Of a DNA stretch of 64,000 nucleotides, positions 20,955 to 32,952 are shown in pieces. A program made the translations under genes and the position numbers. Origin of the DNA: Hexactinellida sp. DTS-2022 (lineage: Eukaryota; Porifera; Hexactinellida); NCBI GenBank assembly GCA_028753945.1, contig JAPNXP010000008.1, positions 806,001 through 870,000 of the forward strand. Direction: 5' to 3'. Within the stretch, counting starts at the first letter, position 1. Every line of letters starts with the position of its first letter. The notes under the pieces are model-generated. The model ran no database searches and had not been told where the DNA came from. It saw only the letters and a program-made list of their open reading frames with translations.

Positions 20955-22939
20955 GTGTACCTTGTTAAAAAATCATCCATCATTGAAAGCTCCATCCTTC
21001 CTTTACAACCGCTGCCAGTCATCACCAAGGTATGGTATATGGTAGGGATGGATTTAACAGGACCACTAATTGAGTCAGAAGGTTACAAGTATGTGCTGAC
21101 TTTTATTGATCACTTTACTAAGTGGATTGAAACTCGGCCTCTCGATCCAAAGAAGCGAGCCAAGTTGCTAAAGGAATTTTTTCAATATACTGTCGTCAAG
21201 GTGCTCCTGTGCAAATAATCTGTGACAACGGGCCTGAATTTACTAGTATGATTTCAAAGTCTCTTCAAGAAACTCATAATTGTAAACTAATATTTTCCAC
21301 ACCTTACCATCCCGAAACTATGGTCTTGTAGAATCAGCACACAAGGCTATAAAACGCTCTTTAATAAAATCAGTTGGAGAGAAGAGCGAAAATTGGTACC
21401 ATTATCTAGAACAAGTCACATTTTCCTTAAATATTCGACCACGTGAAACAACTAATTATTCAGCTTTCGAGTTAATGCACGGCTCTCGTAAGCCACGTCT
21501 TCTAAAGGATGCTGAGAATCTTTTATTCCTCTACCCTGACATCTTCATTGGAGACACACCTCAAAGCAGTGAGGATGACCAGAATAACCAATTAGTCCAA
21601 TTTATGAAAACTGAACAAGAAAATTTCTTCGAGGAAGCTGTTCAATATCTAAGAAAATCAAAGGAGATCATGAAAACTCTTTTTGACAAGAATATTTCGC
21701 CAATCAACAAAAGTTTAGGGTCGCTTATGAAGTCTTAATAGAAAACGTGTCACGAAAAAGGAGCAAAGGTGGGAAACTACAAAATAGATGGGTTGGCCCT
21801 TATCCAAAGGTTTTCAATAGTACCCTGCAAGTTTGCAGAAATAAAAAAATTCTTAGAGTGAAGCGAAAAAAGGTCAAACTTTGGAAAAAACCACTCGTAA
21901 ATTCTACAAGAGAAATTTCCGATAGTAAGAATACTATATTATAACCAGGCGAGAAAGCAGGGTCCCTCATTGGAAATGTAAGTTCCAAACAAACAAATTC
22001 ACCTTTGGTATGTCCAGAAGGTATTAATTGTGTAGCTCTAAATCAGATACGAACAAAGGAAGAGATAATCGAGCAATTGTTTCTAATGAAAGAGAATGTA
22101 ATTGAATCTCTTTGGATGAATACTCCTCTTTCAAAACTCCATGAAGACTTTGACAAGAGGAGTCATATGAATTATAAGGATCTACTGGATTGGAGATTAG
22201 ATAACTATCCTTCCGTATTACCATTGACTCTGATCTTAGTGATGCAAGTTTAGACATTTCGGGGTACCTAAAAGTATGGTATTTACAAAGCCAAGACATA
22301 AAGATACCTTTGTTCCAATATACAGATGAATATTTTGCATTTTCAACATACTGGGGCAATAAGAGTATAGATTATTCTACTAAAATTCTTCTTCCCTTAA
22401 TTCAACAATTCTTAATGAATTCAAATCTTACTCAAGTGAGTGAAGATTCAGATCCAACTGAATTCTTATCAACATCAACATCCCAGTCGTTAGAGGATAG
22501 ATGTGTAGTTTGGGGTGGAGAATACAATGAAATTAAACTTCTCAATACATGCCCACTGGACAACATTATTACAGTTATGAGCCTTCATTTGCAAATTATT
22601 TTTCAATCAATCAAGTTAACCTCTAACTCAGTGTCCCCGGATTTGCAAGCAATCATAAAGATGATTCAAAATCGAAAATTTAACGCATTGCGATATTAGA
22701 TTGCACCAAAGCTTAACACAACCCTTCTTTATTCAATATTTGACTTCTTAGGTTATGAAGGAAGGGTAATAATGATGTTGGTTTATGTTCCAATTTGTAT
22801 CAGATTCAGTTTCAGTGCTGGAGCTATTGCTATGTCTCAGAAAAGAATCTCGATATATCTTCTATATACAATTTCAAGGGGGGGGTGCCAGTCTACCATA
22901 AATTCACAAATCAGTTCGGGATTTCACTGTTCGAAATCA
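20955..22939 (+). pseudogene. Integrase-type transposase plus cysteine-protease-like domain, 5' part
   Basis: The integrase core reads GMDLTGPL (first Asp), then in a shifted frame ICDNGPEF (second Asp), then VESAHKA (catalytic Glu). Single-base breaks lie near 21193 and 21317. SRKRSKGGKLQNRWVGPYPKV at about 21747-21810 is a GPY/F-type C-terminal segment. From 22310 comes a second module: VVWGG and LLNTCPLDNIITV, then CWSYCYVSEKN. I read NTCPLDN as the nucleophile box of a papain-like cysteine protease. The partner His motif lies beyond an insertion, at 27650-27700. Integrase genes with protease modules fit Ginger-type DNA transposons, but the class is inferred. Confidence 0.6.
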
Positions 22940-23696
22940 CAGTGGGCAAAAACAGGTACATCAGCGGTCATAGGTATTTAGGTGCAAGATAGAGGTATAA
23001 AAGGTATTAGTTGCCTATGGGTTATCACCTATAACAAATTGATTGGTCCAAAATATTTTTTGGTATGGCTTCTATTTTTTAGTTGTGATGACAGCAAAAA
23101 TGAGATGAATCGAATTTCGCCAATATTTTGACCGATCTAGTTGGACTATTCATACTAGTAGTATGTTCGATATGTAGAATACAAAATGAGCATCTTACAT
23201 CTTATTTTCCGCTTTATAACTGATTAAAATCATGTACTATGTATGATTAGGGTGGTTTATTATTTAATGAGATTTTTTGTATTTTAACTGTAAACTTCGC
23301 ACACCCCCTCAAAAGTTGAGGCTATATAGCAAACCGACTCCTACAAAATATTATCCCAAACCGATGTCGTTAACAGGTCTCTCAAAGCCACAATTTCTGC
23401 CCCTTTCAACTGGATTTCACAGAATTCCTAACACGATTATGGTAACCTGATTTGAGCTGAAGTTTCATATCTTAGGCGAGCCTATCGGATGTCGAATTCG
23501 ATGCACATGATTTTATTTAACACTTTAACCAGAAGATAGAATTAATTAATAAACTTTTCTTTTCTACCCTGAAATTGATTCCAATCTCCGATTCTCTATT
23601 AATATATATACCTACAATATTACATTTGTGATCACATTTACTTCCTAAATTTTCCCACCAAGTCTAAATTTTTTTTCTTTGTTCAGAATTTAAAAT

Positions 23697-25873
23697 ATGG
23701 CCACATGATCAAAAACAGCTATTTGGCTCATCGGACAACCCCTCCACATGCTTGATGAAATGAGTCAGTTACCTCTTTCCAGCACAACTCTTCGACGTGT
23801 GTTCTTTGAAATGAAGACAATGCACTTGACACTTGCCGCCGCTTGCAGTACAGTCGCAGACGAGGAGATCTCATTTTTGGCTCGAGCTAACATCCCTACA
23901 ACAGAGAACCTCACGTGTTAGCAAATTGAAGGATTTACATCAGCAGTACGTAAGAGTGTCGAAAAACAAATATCGCAGGAATACAGCACAGCAGATACTG
24001 GAAACACAATTCACTGTGCTACTCGGTAAATTATTTGACATTGCACATGCTGACTGGGAGAAAAAAAAAGTTACTCGATGATCGACAGTTTCTGGTAGAT
24101 CAACGTAGCGACCGCTTGATGTCCATGTCCACTGAGGATAAAACCTTTAGAAGAGCTGTTGAGAAGAGAATCAGGCGCAACGTATCAGAACAAACACGTC
24201 AAGCAGCCGCTTCAGTGTGTTGTCCTCACAATCAATCTGAATGGATTGACTACGATTTAAGCGACAGCGAAAATTCTGAAACTGGAGTTTATTTTCAAAT
24301 ACTCTACAGACTATCCTGGATTCTCAAAATCAGGATTGTTTATCACCCAATCAGTTCAAGAAATGCCGTGTCATTGATAATCCAGTCTACAACCAGCCCT
24401 GGACCGTACACAGATGCCTGCACTTGCCGCAGCAGGTGAAACTTGAAGGAGATTACAATGTCGCCCACTAGCATGATGGAGGCTCGCAACGAATTGCGAA
24501 AGTTAATGGTTGCGGAGGTCAGACAAAATTTCCATCCAAATGTTCCATTGGTCGTGCACTTCGATACGAAACTGTTGCCCATCCAAGATGGTACAAAGAA
24601 CGATCGTCTTGCGATTGTTGTGTCGGGACTAGGTGTTGAGAAACTGCTGGGCATCCCCATGTTGCCTGTCGGCAGTGGGAAGTTGATGGCCCAGAAGGTG
24701 AAGGAGTTTATTCACGAATGGTCTGGTGTCGAGGAGAATCTGGCAGGTCTCTGCTTGGACACAACAGCGAGTAATACAGGAGTTCACACAGTCGCGATAA
24801 CAGTCATCCTGGATTTATTTCCTAGGAGACTGTTGTTCCTTGCATGACGGCATCACATGTTGGAGCTGTACGCAGCAGCAGTATTTTATAACTTCTTTGT
24901 CTCGTCGGGGCCTGAGATAGATCTATTCAAACGATTCAAGTCGCAATGGGCCTTTATTGACAAATCAAAGTTTGAACAACTTAACAGTGATCAGGAGGCA
25001 GCTGGTGCTTTGAAAACTGTAGAAATTGCATGGCTTGCATCACGGCGAGGCGAAGTAGTCGACAAACTTAGAAAATACCTGGCGGAAATCAAACCACTGA
25101 TGACTACCGAGAATTCGCCCTTCTGGCGATGCGTTTACTGGGAGAAGAAGTTGATGCTTCAATCTACGCACCAGGGGCAACCACCGCGCAAGATGGATGG
25201 CAAAGGGCATTTACTGTCTGAAGATCTTTGGTTTCCGCAACCAAATTCATTTGATCAGACCGCAGATCGACAGCTTACGTCGCATTGGCTTGTTTAACTC
25301 TACAATCTATTTGACATTCTGGGTTGATGCGGCAGAAACGACCTCCGGATGCTGAAACTAGTGGAACAGTTCAACACCGTCGACAACAAGGTCGTAATTG
25401 TGGCTGAGAAGAAATGCGACACCACTTGTGGTACTTGAGTGAGGATCTCGTCTGCTTGTCTTTGTTTTCTGACAACATCAATACCAACGATAGATCCGCG
25501 ATTGTTACCGCACTGCAAAGTGATATACAGACAACTAATACACTTGTGCGTCGTCTCGATCCGAAACAGGTTACATTCCAACATCGGTCGATTTCCGTAC
25601 TTCGTTACTCCACGATCCTTTAACTTATTTGAGGCTTTACATCTTCCGAAGGGCTTTCTAACAGTTGCTGTTGGAACTTGGGAAGAGCGCGAAGATTTCA
25701 AGGCAGCACGTATGACTGTCCGTGCTTTGAGTGTTGTTAACGACTCTGCAGAGCGGGCCTTCAGGTTGGCAACAGGCTTCAATGAAGTGCAAACAAAGGA
25801 TGAAGAACAGCGCCAGCTGCTCTACCAGGTGGTGGAGTATCACCGAAAACTATACAGTTCAAACGCGGACTGA
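23697..25873 (+). pseudogene. RNase-H-fold (hAT-like) transposase, multiply broken
   Basis: Pieces in order: PLHMLDEMSQLPLSSTTLRR (23740-23810), KLFDIAHADWE (about 24030), the core frame 24443-25297, and a tail frame 25439-25873. The core has VVHFDTKLLP, a likely first catalytic Asp, and CLDTTASNTG, a likely second. A TGA at 24845-24847 replaces the Cys codon in an expected CRHH motif; the frame is otherwise open on both sides, so this is a point mutation. The tail has VVNDSAERAF with the probable catalytic Glu. Another frameshift lies near 25275 and stops at about 23925. The CxxH-like motif suggests hAT affinity; I cannot place the family with certainty. Confidence 0.6.
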
Positions 25874-25884
25874 TTTGATGAATA

Positions 25885-26071
25885 CAGTGGAGCCTCCCAT
25901 AACGGACACTCCAAATAGCGGAAAACCTCTAAATAACGGACAACCCTCGTGGCACGGATTTATTTATTTAGCATATGTCTAATAGTAAAGCAACCTCTAA
26001 ATAGCGGACAACCTCTAAATAACGGACAACGGTTCCGGTCCCAATGTTTCCGTTGTTCAGAGGCTCTACTG
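25885..26071. mobile_element. 187-bp MITE, TA duplication
   Basis: Ends CAGTGGAGCCTCCCATAACG and CCGTTGTTCAGAGGCTCTACTG, flanked by TA. A second copy, itself interrupted twice, lies at 36557-37018 in the opposite orientation. Confidence 0.85.
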
Positions 26072-27244
26072 TATTTAGTGATGTGATTGTATATCGATAA
26101 ATCAATCTGATAATAATTTGTATTCCAGTTAATGATTTTTCTCTATGAAAATGATCAAAATTTAATTATGTCAAAATAGGTGACATTATAGAGGTGTTAA
26201 AAATGTAATAGTAAATTGTAGTGTGATGTCAAACAGTTATAAATAAAAACGAATTTGCCAGAAAATCAATAATTTTCGAATTTAATCATATATAGACTCG
26301 TCTAGTTCCAACTTAAGCTCAATTAAGGTAATCATATAGTTTTTCGGGATTCGGTGAAAATCAGGTTGACAAGAATAGACATAGTGACCTTGAGAGACCT
26401 GTTAATGGCATCCGTTTGGGATAATAATTAGTAGGAGTCGGTTTGGTATATAACCTCACCTTTTGAGGGGGTGTGCGAAGTTTAATACGATTTTGTTTAT
26501 TTTCAGGTCACTTAATGTATGTGAGAAAAAAAATTAATAATACTTCAGAACTCAGAAAATATTTCTTATTCTGTTTTGGGATTTGAAATTAACACACTAT
26601 CTGTCCTGATACTTCACTTGTATTATCGTTGCGTGTTTCAAGAACAATAAATGCATAAATATTATTCATTTTACATTTATACTTAACCACAAGTATTTGA
26701 ATATTAATAAACAACTCAATTTTTTTAAATTTACTTCAGATGGAAAGTTTAATAATGTATGTAACATTTTTGGGTCAAATGATGTCAATTAGTGACTGGT
26801 TACATCTTAAAGAGAATTTTCTGTAGTTTAAGATAGCATAGGTGTAATAATTGAACATATCTTACCATATTTGTTCGGGCACTAAATATACAAAAGTATA
26901 ATCGAAAACTGAATAAAATAAATGATGAATTCGACTAATTATAGACAAATATCTGGAAACTAGAAGAAAAACTGATACTAGTATGCTTTCAAACGCTCTA
27001 GAAAGCTTCTTTTATGTTGTAAATTTAGCACTTTAAACTTGATACTATTTGAAAACTCGAGTTTTATCTTGGAAACCATAGTTAATGATCGTAATTCAAA
27101 TTATAATATCTTGACTTGCAGATGGATTTTGATAAAATAAATTATATTTCTATGGTCCTTGACTATCCTAGCAACACATATTTAAGAAATTGAGCAAATA
27201 CACAGACCTCAAAATTTGAGCTATGACCGCTGATTTGCCCACTG

Positions 27245-27795
27245 GAAATGTAAGATCAGAATGCAAACGTTGAATGTTTTTTGAAAATACCACTTATTAT
27301 GATTCTTGAAATTGGCCATCTCCATGTACAGTACCATTCCTCAAGATCAAATTGATGATAACATATGGATCAAACACAAAGCTGAGCAATTACATTACAG
27401 TCTAATCGGGTATACAATACAGGGCCGTAGCCACCAAAATCAAAGTGGTCAGGTTAATCTGACCAACCTTCCGAGTTGTAAGGTTAATCTGGCAAAAAGG
27501 ACAAAGTGGTCAGGTTAATCTTACCAACCTGACCGAGTGGTCAGGTTATTCTGACCAACCTGACCGAGTGGTGCCATATTGGGAAATTATCAACCAAAAG
27601 TGGTCAGGTTGAAACCTGACCAACCTGACCAGTGGCTACGGCCCTGCAATACATGCTGGATTGCATTTTTATCTCAAAACGAAGCATGAAGATTGCTGGT
27701 ACATTTATGATGGACTTGAAAACCCTAAACTTATAAAAACTGAGAAAAACAGGGACATAACGTTAGGGCGATTAACTGCGTCCTATATGCATTAA
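27245..27795 (+). pseudogene. C-terminal part of the integrase/protease gene
   Basis: The frame at 27306 reads HYSLIGYTIQ up to a MITE at 27420. After the MITE the sequence reads HAGLHFYLKTKHEDCWYIYD and ends near 27795. A His in HxxLHFY followed by WYIYDG is the usual C-terminal half of papain-fold deubiquitinase-like proteases: His in a strand, then Trp-Tyr-x-Tyr-Asp. It pairs with NTCPLDN at about 22550. The link between halves is inferred from order, spacing and the two mapped insertions. Confidence 0.5.
27420..27646. mobile_element. 227-bp MITE of GGTCAGGTT repeats
   Basis: Ends CAGGGCCGTAGCCACC and near-complement AGTGGCTACGGCCCTG. The flanks share caata. The interior is built of GGTCAGGTTAATCTGACCAA units, themselves palindromic. 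Confidence 0.75.
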
Positions 27796-28187
27796 TCGAT
27801 ATTACAAATTAGTTTGATGAGTAGTGTGAGTTATGCAATTAGAGATCATCCTTGCTAATGAATAATGTTGATAATTAAGGATCAGGGGAATTTAACTTAA
27901 AACTATTGGCAGTGCCGGGTGTAATTGCCCTAAATACCCAAAGTTTAGCAGCATTTAAACTTTGGTACCTCAGATTATTAAATCATAGAAGGTTTCAGTA
28001 TTTCAGGAATTACTATTTGAGATTCTAGCTAGCTAATACATAGTACATAATAACTAATTGCATAAATAAATACCAGTTGAAATTGAAGTTTAGAATCAGG
28101 AAACATATATACAATGATAACAATATTATTGATCAAAGTATTCGGATGAATTGACACTGAAAACCTGTAAGTGCTGTATATTCAGGA
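27796..28187. other. AT-rich stretch, nothing recognised
   Basis: No open frame, element end or repeat found. Confidence 0.5.
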
Positions 28188-28196
28188 TCAGAACTG

Positions 28197-28723
28197 CAGG
28201 GTTGCCGTGGGAAGGGAATTTTCATTCCCATTCCCATCCCATTCCCACAGGATTTCTGTGGGAATTCCCATAGGATTCCCACAGGATTTCCCATAGGATT
28301 CCCACAGGATTCCCATAGGATTCCCACAGGATTCCCACATGTGGGAATTCCCATAGGATTTCCCACATGTGGGATTTCTATAGGATTTCCCACATGTGGG
28401 AATTCCCACAGGATTCCCACATGTGGGAAATCCCATAGCATTTACAATTTTACACAGGATTCCTACGTATGGGAATTCGCCTATATAGTGTTCATGAATC
28501 ATTATGGTTTGTCTACAACCATAATGTACACTATGCTTTATTGGTAATATGATCTATATGAATGTGTGGAAATTCTATTGATAATCCTATGGGAATTCCC
28601 ATAGGTTTCCCACAGGATTCCCACATGTGGGAATTCCCATAGGCTAAAAAAATTTCCCATTCCCATCCCATATGGGAATTCTGTGGGAATTCCCACAGGA
28701 TTCCCATACCCACGGCAACCCTG
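28197..28723. mobile_element. 527-bp hAT-type MITE of CCCACAGGATTCCCATAGGA repeats
   Basis: Ends CAGGGTTGCCGTGGG and exact complement. The sequence tcagaac lies next to both ends (28188-28194 and 28724-28730), consistent with an 8-bp duplication with one change. The interior is a dense array of CCCACAGGATT and CCCACATGTGGG palindromes. A diverged relative spans about 29341-29512. Confidence 0.75.
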
Positions 28724-29123
28724 TCAGAACCTCAACAATGCTAAATCACGTTTGATGACCATAACTATAATAGTATAATGGGGGACCAATTTCTGCATTG
28801 GGGACAAGTTTCTGCATCAAAATGTTAATTTTGCAGAAATCAGTTCTCCCGGAACAATTAAGTACGGCGGACCAATTTCTGCAAAACAATAGTATAAAGT
28901 TATAAACATTTGATTCTAATTAATAAGAGGTAGTATTGTTAAAACATGCTCTGCCCTTATGGCATCTACTGTTACAACTCCGCCCTATCTTTTTGCATGG
29001 ACATTAGTGTTGCAAAACTTAAAGCGGCAAGAAGAACCATATTCAATCCCTAATGAAGCCTTACGCATTGCTTCAGTTCGTGTCCGCCCACCTCGCCGAA
29101 AGACATCTTGCCGAAAGGATATA

Positions 29124-30184
29124 CAGGTATCCCTCTTTTTACGCGGTAGATGCGTTCCGTGAAAAGCCCGCGTAAAACGAAATCGCGTAAAAAAAACGGT
29201 TCATTCTCATAGTAACACATATTAAACCAATAGATGCGTTTCCAAATATTATAAACATCGAATAAAATTTTAAATACCTAGTGTTTAAACACTCAAAAAT
29301 CCAACATATGGACCTCTCAGATAGCCAAGGTGTCCGTGTGTATGTTAATCCCATGGGAATTCACATGGGATTTCCAATATCGTTTTGAATGGAAATTATT
29401 TTAACCTATGGGAATCCTGATAGAAACCAACTTGTGAGAATACTTGGGAATTCCCACAGAAAGGGAATTGTGTTGATAAGGGAATTAAAATTCCCTTCAC
29501 ACCGCAACCCTACTGTTTTGACGGATTTGGAGCCCCCTACAGATTTGGACCGGGGGTCCATTTCCGTCAAATATGTAAAATATAGATAATGTTTGACGGA
29601 TTTGGACCCCCCTTTACAGATTTGGACCCTATTAATGAAGATTACAATAAGTAAAATTGAGTTTTAGTAAACTCATAGGTTATCTATTATGTTATTAAAG
29701 GGGGGTCCAAATCTGTAAAGGGGGGTCCAAATCCGTCAAACACTATCTATATTTTACATATTTAACGGAAATGGACCCCCCGGTCCAAATCTGTAGGGGG
29801 GTCCATTTCCGTCAAAACACTACAACTTCGGGTACCTCCCACAACCGGGTATCTCTAGTGTGAATAGTGAAGCAAATATGTATTCATTTGACCAAATAAT
29901 ATATTTGGATGAACTTACTATGCGACAAATACATATCCCTAACTATCTACTATCTCTAAATCATCATTTTTTGTGTTTTTTGGAAATGTAGAACCGCTTT
30001 GTTACCACTAAATCTTAAAAATTATCGAAAATATCAATGAAAAAGAGAATTAATTGTATGAAAATCATAGATAAACCGCGTAAAACGAGTTGAGGATCGC
30101 GTAAAGAAAGTTTTGGTCATAAAAAATTGTTCCGCGTAAAACGAAAACGCGTAATAAAAAACCGCGTAAAACGAGGTATTACTG
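29124..30184. mobile_element. Tc1/pogo-type MITE, TA duplication, carrying other repeats
   Basis: Ends CAGGTATCCCTCTTTTTACG and CGCGTAAAACGAGGTATTACTG, flanked by TA. CGCGTAAAACGA recurs inside both ends. A palindrome at 29515-29818 and a diverged MITE are nested inside. Confidence 0.7.
29515..29818. repeat. 304-bp near-perfect palindrome
   Basis: Arms of about 130 bp start GTTTTGACGGA and repeat GGGGGTCCAAATC blocks. The three bases act flank both ends, a possible 3-bp duplication. It is a fold-back MITE. Confidence 0.75.
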
Positions 30185-30319
30185 TAATGCTATTATATTT
30201 CAAATGATTATTTTATTTTTATAATTTAATAGTAAAATAACATTAATGAACATTGAAATTAATAATAGGAAATATTAAAGTGATAGATTGATAAACATTG
30301 ATATTAATAATAGGAAATA

Positions 30320-31640
30320 TTAAAGTGATAGATTGAGTGACATCCCACGAAGAAAATCTATGAGTGGCATGTATATGTATTGATCAACCAACTTTTCGAT
30401 TCTCTTATTTATTTGAGCATACTTCATCCTGGGCTTTGATAGTTCATGGCCACATCTAACTTTTTCCAAAGTAATTTCATTTGAGCTTTGCTCGACTACA
30501 ATTTTTCTGATGAGTTTTGAAATAGTTGGATGCATCATATTTACCCTCTGGTCAAACGCACGATGCCAACCCTCTACGGAATTATTTGTCCTTGGTAAAG
30601 ACCTCTCTACTCTGTCTCTAACATTCCACAACTCTACATCAAATAGTGGACGACGTCTTCGACCTTGATGTTGAATCCAAATCCAAGTTTTCTCAAAATA
30701 CTGTAGAAAATCGCTTAGATCAGCAATGAGTTGGTCAATTAGAGAATCTATGAGTTCTTCATAGCAGGGTACGACATCAATTGGCGGTACAAATGCTAAG
30801 GCCTGGAATTGCTTGACAATTAAAGCAAATTCTTCTTCATTTTGATATTGTTGTTGGAGCCCGAAAGATTGAATATGTCTCCAAATTGACTGTCCAAAAT
30901 GAAAAAACCGACCCTGAAGTTCAGCAGCGGGAAAATGTTGCGGCATTGCATTTATAGCAGCTCTTTCCAAATCTAGCATTATTGATCTGGGATTTAGTGT
31001 CACATTGAATTCTTTTATGGAAGAGAATATCACACGGTATGTAATTTCATTTTTCTGTCTGGCGATGCAGAAGATCAATGGAATGGTGACAGTCTCACTC
31101 ACCAACGCGTGAATTGTGTATAGCTGGTTCCAATTGGAGCTGAGTCGAAAGTTCCATCACAAAACCAATCTCTATATCTATTTAATACTGCGATGTTATC
31201 TTCCGTCCCAAGTATGATTAGGTCCAACTCTGGATTATTCGAAATTAAAAAGTTTTGACCCCTAGTTGTGTGAACAGAATCGAAAAAGTTTAACTCTGTT
31301 GCTTCTTACAATTTTCGACAACGATTCCTTTGAAGGTAGTTTGACTGCTGTAGTAATTGATATAGATTCAGTACACTTATTGTCTGTTAATATAGCTCTT
31401 GACTTTATCTCTTCAATTGTCCTTGCTGCTTGAACAGAGGAAAGATCAGTGGGATGGTTATGGGCAGAGGGATGTTTTTACCGACTCATCTAGCCTAAAT
31501 GTTGTCATACGTGCTTTGCATATGCCCCTTTTCTCACAAGGCCAGTAGGTTGCTTCATTTGAATGTCGATCCTTAATATAGACATAGCCATTAAAGATAA
31601 TTATTTTGCCTCCGAATGTTGTTTTAACGTTTCCATGTTT
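30320..31640 (-). pseudogene. FLYWCH-MULE transposase, frameshifted
   Basis: The N-terminal part at about 31640-31440 has a FLYWCH finger: GGKIIIFNGYVYIKD, YWPCEKRGICKARM, then HNHPTDLSS in a shifted frame. Next come TAVKLPSKESLSKIV and, near 31180, DWFCDGTFDSAPIG, with the first catalytic Asp. A one-base shift near 31125 leads to the 261-residue frame 31105-30320. It holds IMLDLERAA (second Asp), GRFFHFGQSIW and RTNNSVEGWH (catalytic Glu). The C terminus ends without a RING. There are at least three frame breaks. Confidence 0.75.
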
Positions 31641-31941
31641 AAACTTTATTATAATTAAGATACTTTAAGAAGTATTTATACAATTTATTCTCATGGATTG
31701 TTTAGCAAACATGCATCAGACTTCTCACCCAACAAATAGCTATTCATCAAACGTTTACAATAACACCAGGAAACTCTTATTTGCTGATTCTTTACAAAGA
31801 AATTTTTTCGGTTTCTTATAGTAGATATTGATATCTATAAGATTGTTTACAAACACTGAATCACATTTACGGCAAGATATCTTTCGGCAAGATGTCCTTT
31901 CGGCAAGATGTCTTCGGCATAATGTCTTTCGGTGAGGTGAC

Positions 31942-32519
31942 CTAGTACCCTTTAGTTTGTGTTATTGTTATGCCAGGGATATCTTCGATAGAAAGAATGT
32001 GAGAAGAACAGACATCGAACTGGTTCCTAGTGTATTTGCTTGTAAGAATGCCTTCAGAAGTTCCAATTGTGTACATATTGTCTTCTTTACTCGTGATACA
32101 GCCTGTTAAATTTCTCTGGGCGATAGAACTCATTGTGTCTGGCCTTGTAATTGGGATTAACACTGATTCTCCTACATATACCTTATGTTGCTACAGCTCA
32201 GCATCCTGTTATGAAGACATTCGTGATTACGCTTAATTCCTAATCTCACTTGTTCGCGGTTTTTGTTTTGTTCCTTTATATCACAATTAGGACACCAAAC
32301 CATAGAGCCAAATCTTTCGTCGTCATCGGTATTGGCACGTCCACAAATAATGTGTATAAATCTGAAGCACCCCAGACATGAATGGGATTTACTGGTCTCT
32401 TTGCAACAAACTATGCAATTACTGCTTGTTCTACTTGAGTTTAATCTTGAGCAAGTAGTCGAATTAAGTTGGTAGAGGTTGTCGGAGAAACGGGAGAAGT
32501 ACATGGCCGGATTAAACAC
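31942..32519 (-). pseudogene. PHD-type finger fragment of a MULE-like gene
   Basis: The frame at 32519-32172 has CIVCCKET, CLGCFRFIHIIC and MVWCPNC, a PHD-type Cys4-His-Cys3 pattern like the N-terminal finger of the MULE gene at 16548. A second frame, 32163-31942, could be the linker. The first ~11 residues come from a hAT insertion at 32502-32944, so the true start is lost. It lies outside the MULE terminus at 31868-31950. Either the MULE jumped into an older PHD-bearing relative, or the element is larger than its visible ends. Confidence 0.55.
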
Positions 32520-32944
32520 AGCAGTGGCCCTACGCCAAGAGAAAATTTGGGGCCCTATTTATGAAGTGGTATAGTAATCATAACCAAAACAGAAGTTGTA
32601 TTTTGTTAATTAAATAGCACATAAGTTTTTTGCGCGATTTTAAACAAGAAAGCTTGTTAATGGTACTTCCGAAAGACAACGCGCTGGCATGTGCATTTAA
32701 GCTATTTTGCCCCATGATCTTAAATGTCTTTTGATGAGTGTCAATTTTGAAAATAAGCGTTCGTCTTCATTAAGAGTCATTGGTAGTGTCAAAAAAATTC
32801 TGAATAATTTAAGACTCATCAGAATAAATGTAGGCAGAAGGAAGTTAACTGCTTTAGAAAGCAGTTAGTTTCAGTGACAGGCCCCCGAGTGTACGGGGCC
32901 CTAAGCCCAGGCGTAATTGGCGTATAGGCTAATCCGGCCCTGCT
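32502..32944. mobile_element. 443-bp hAT-type element, TSD gagaagta
   Basis: Perfect 8-bp duplication at 32494-32501 and 32945-32952. Ends CATGGCCGGATTA and TAATCCGGCCCTGCT. No coding capacity. Confidence 0.85.
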
Positions 32945-32952
32945 GAGAAGTA

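Larger units (their letters stand above)
23291..26484 (+). mobile_element. 3.2-kb DNA transposon with ~100-bp TIRs
   Basis: The ends begin TAAACTTCGCACACCCCCTC at both sides in inverted orientation. Similarity continues about 100 bp (CAAACCGACTCCTAC, TTATCCCAAAC, ACAGGTCTCTCAA). A dead transposase lies between. No clear TSD could be read. A TA MITE sits at 25885-26071 inside. Confidence 0.8.
22940..27244. mobile_element. 4.3-kb hAT-type element splitting the protease module
   Basis: The left end reads CAGTGGGCAAA followed by ATCAGCGGTCATAG after a short gap. The right end is the inverse, CTATGACCGCTGATTTGCCCACTG. Flanks share gaaat (gaaatca left, gaaatgt right), a weak duplication. The only coding material inside belongs to a separate inner transposon at 23291-26484. 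Confidence 0.55.
29087..31950 (-). mobile_element. MULE with short tandem-repeat TIRs
   Basis: The right end (31868-31945) is an array of CGGCAAGATGTC units ending TTCGGTGAGGTGACC. The left end (29087-29120) is the inverse, CACCTCGCCGAAAGACATC plus one further unit, cut by a MITE at 29124. The FLYWCH-MULE relic at 30320-31640 is the internal gene. No TSD was resolved. Confidence 0.6.

Noticed and set aside
28133-28713. Open frames with MGIP/CGNP repeats suggesting a repetitive protein
   Set aside because: They are translations of a palindromic repeat array, open on both strands, inside a MITE with clear ends.
28959-29162. 67-residue frame beside the MULE left end
   Set aside because: No recognised motif, and its 3' end runs into a MULE terminus and a MITE.
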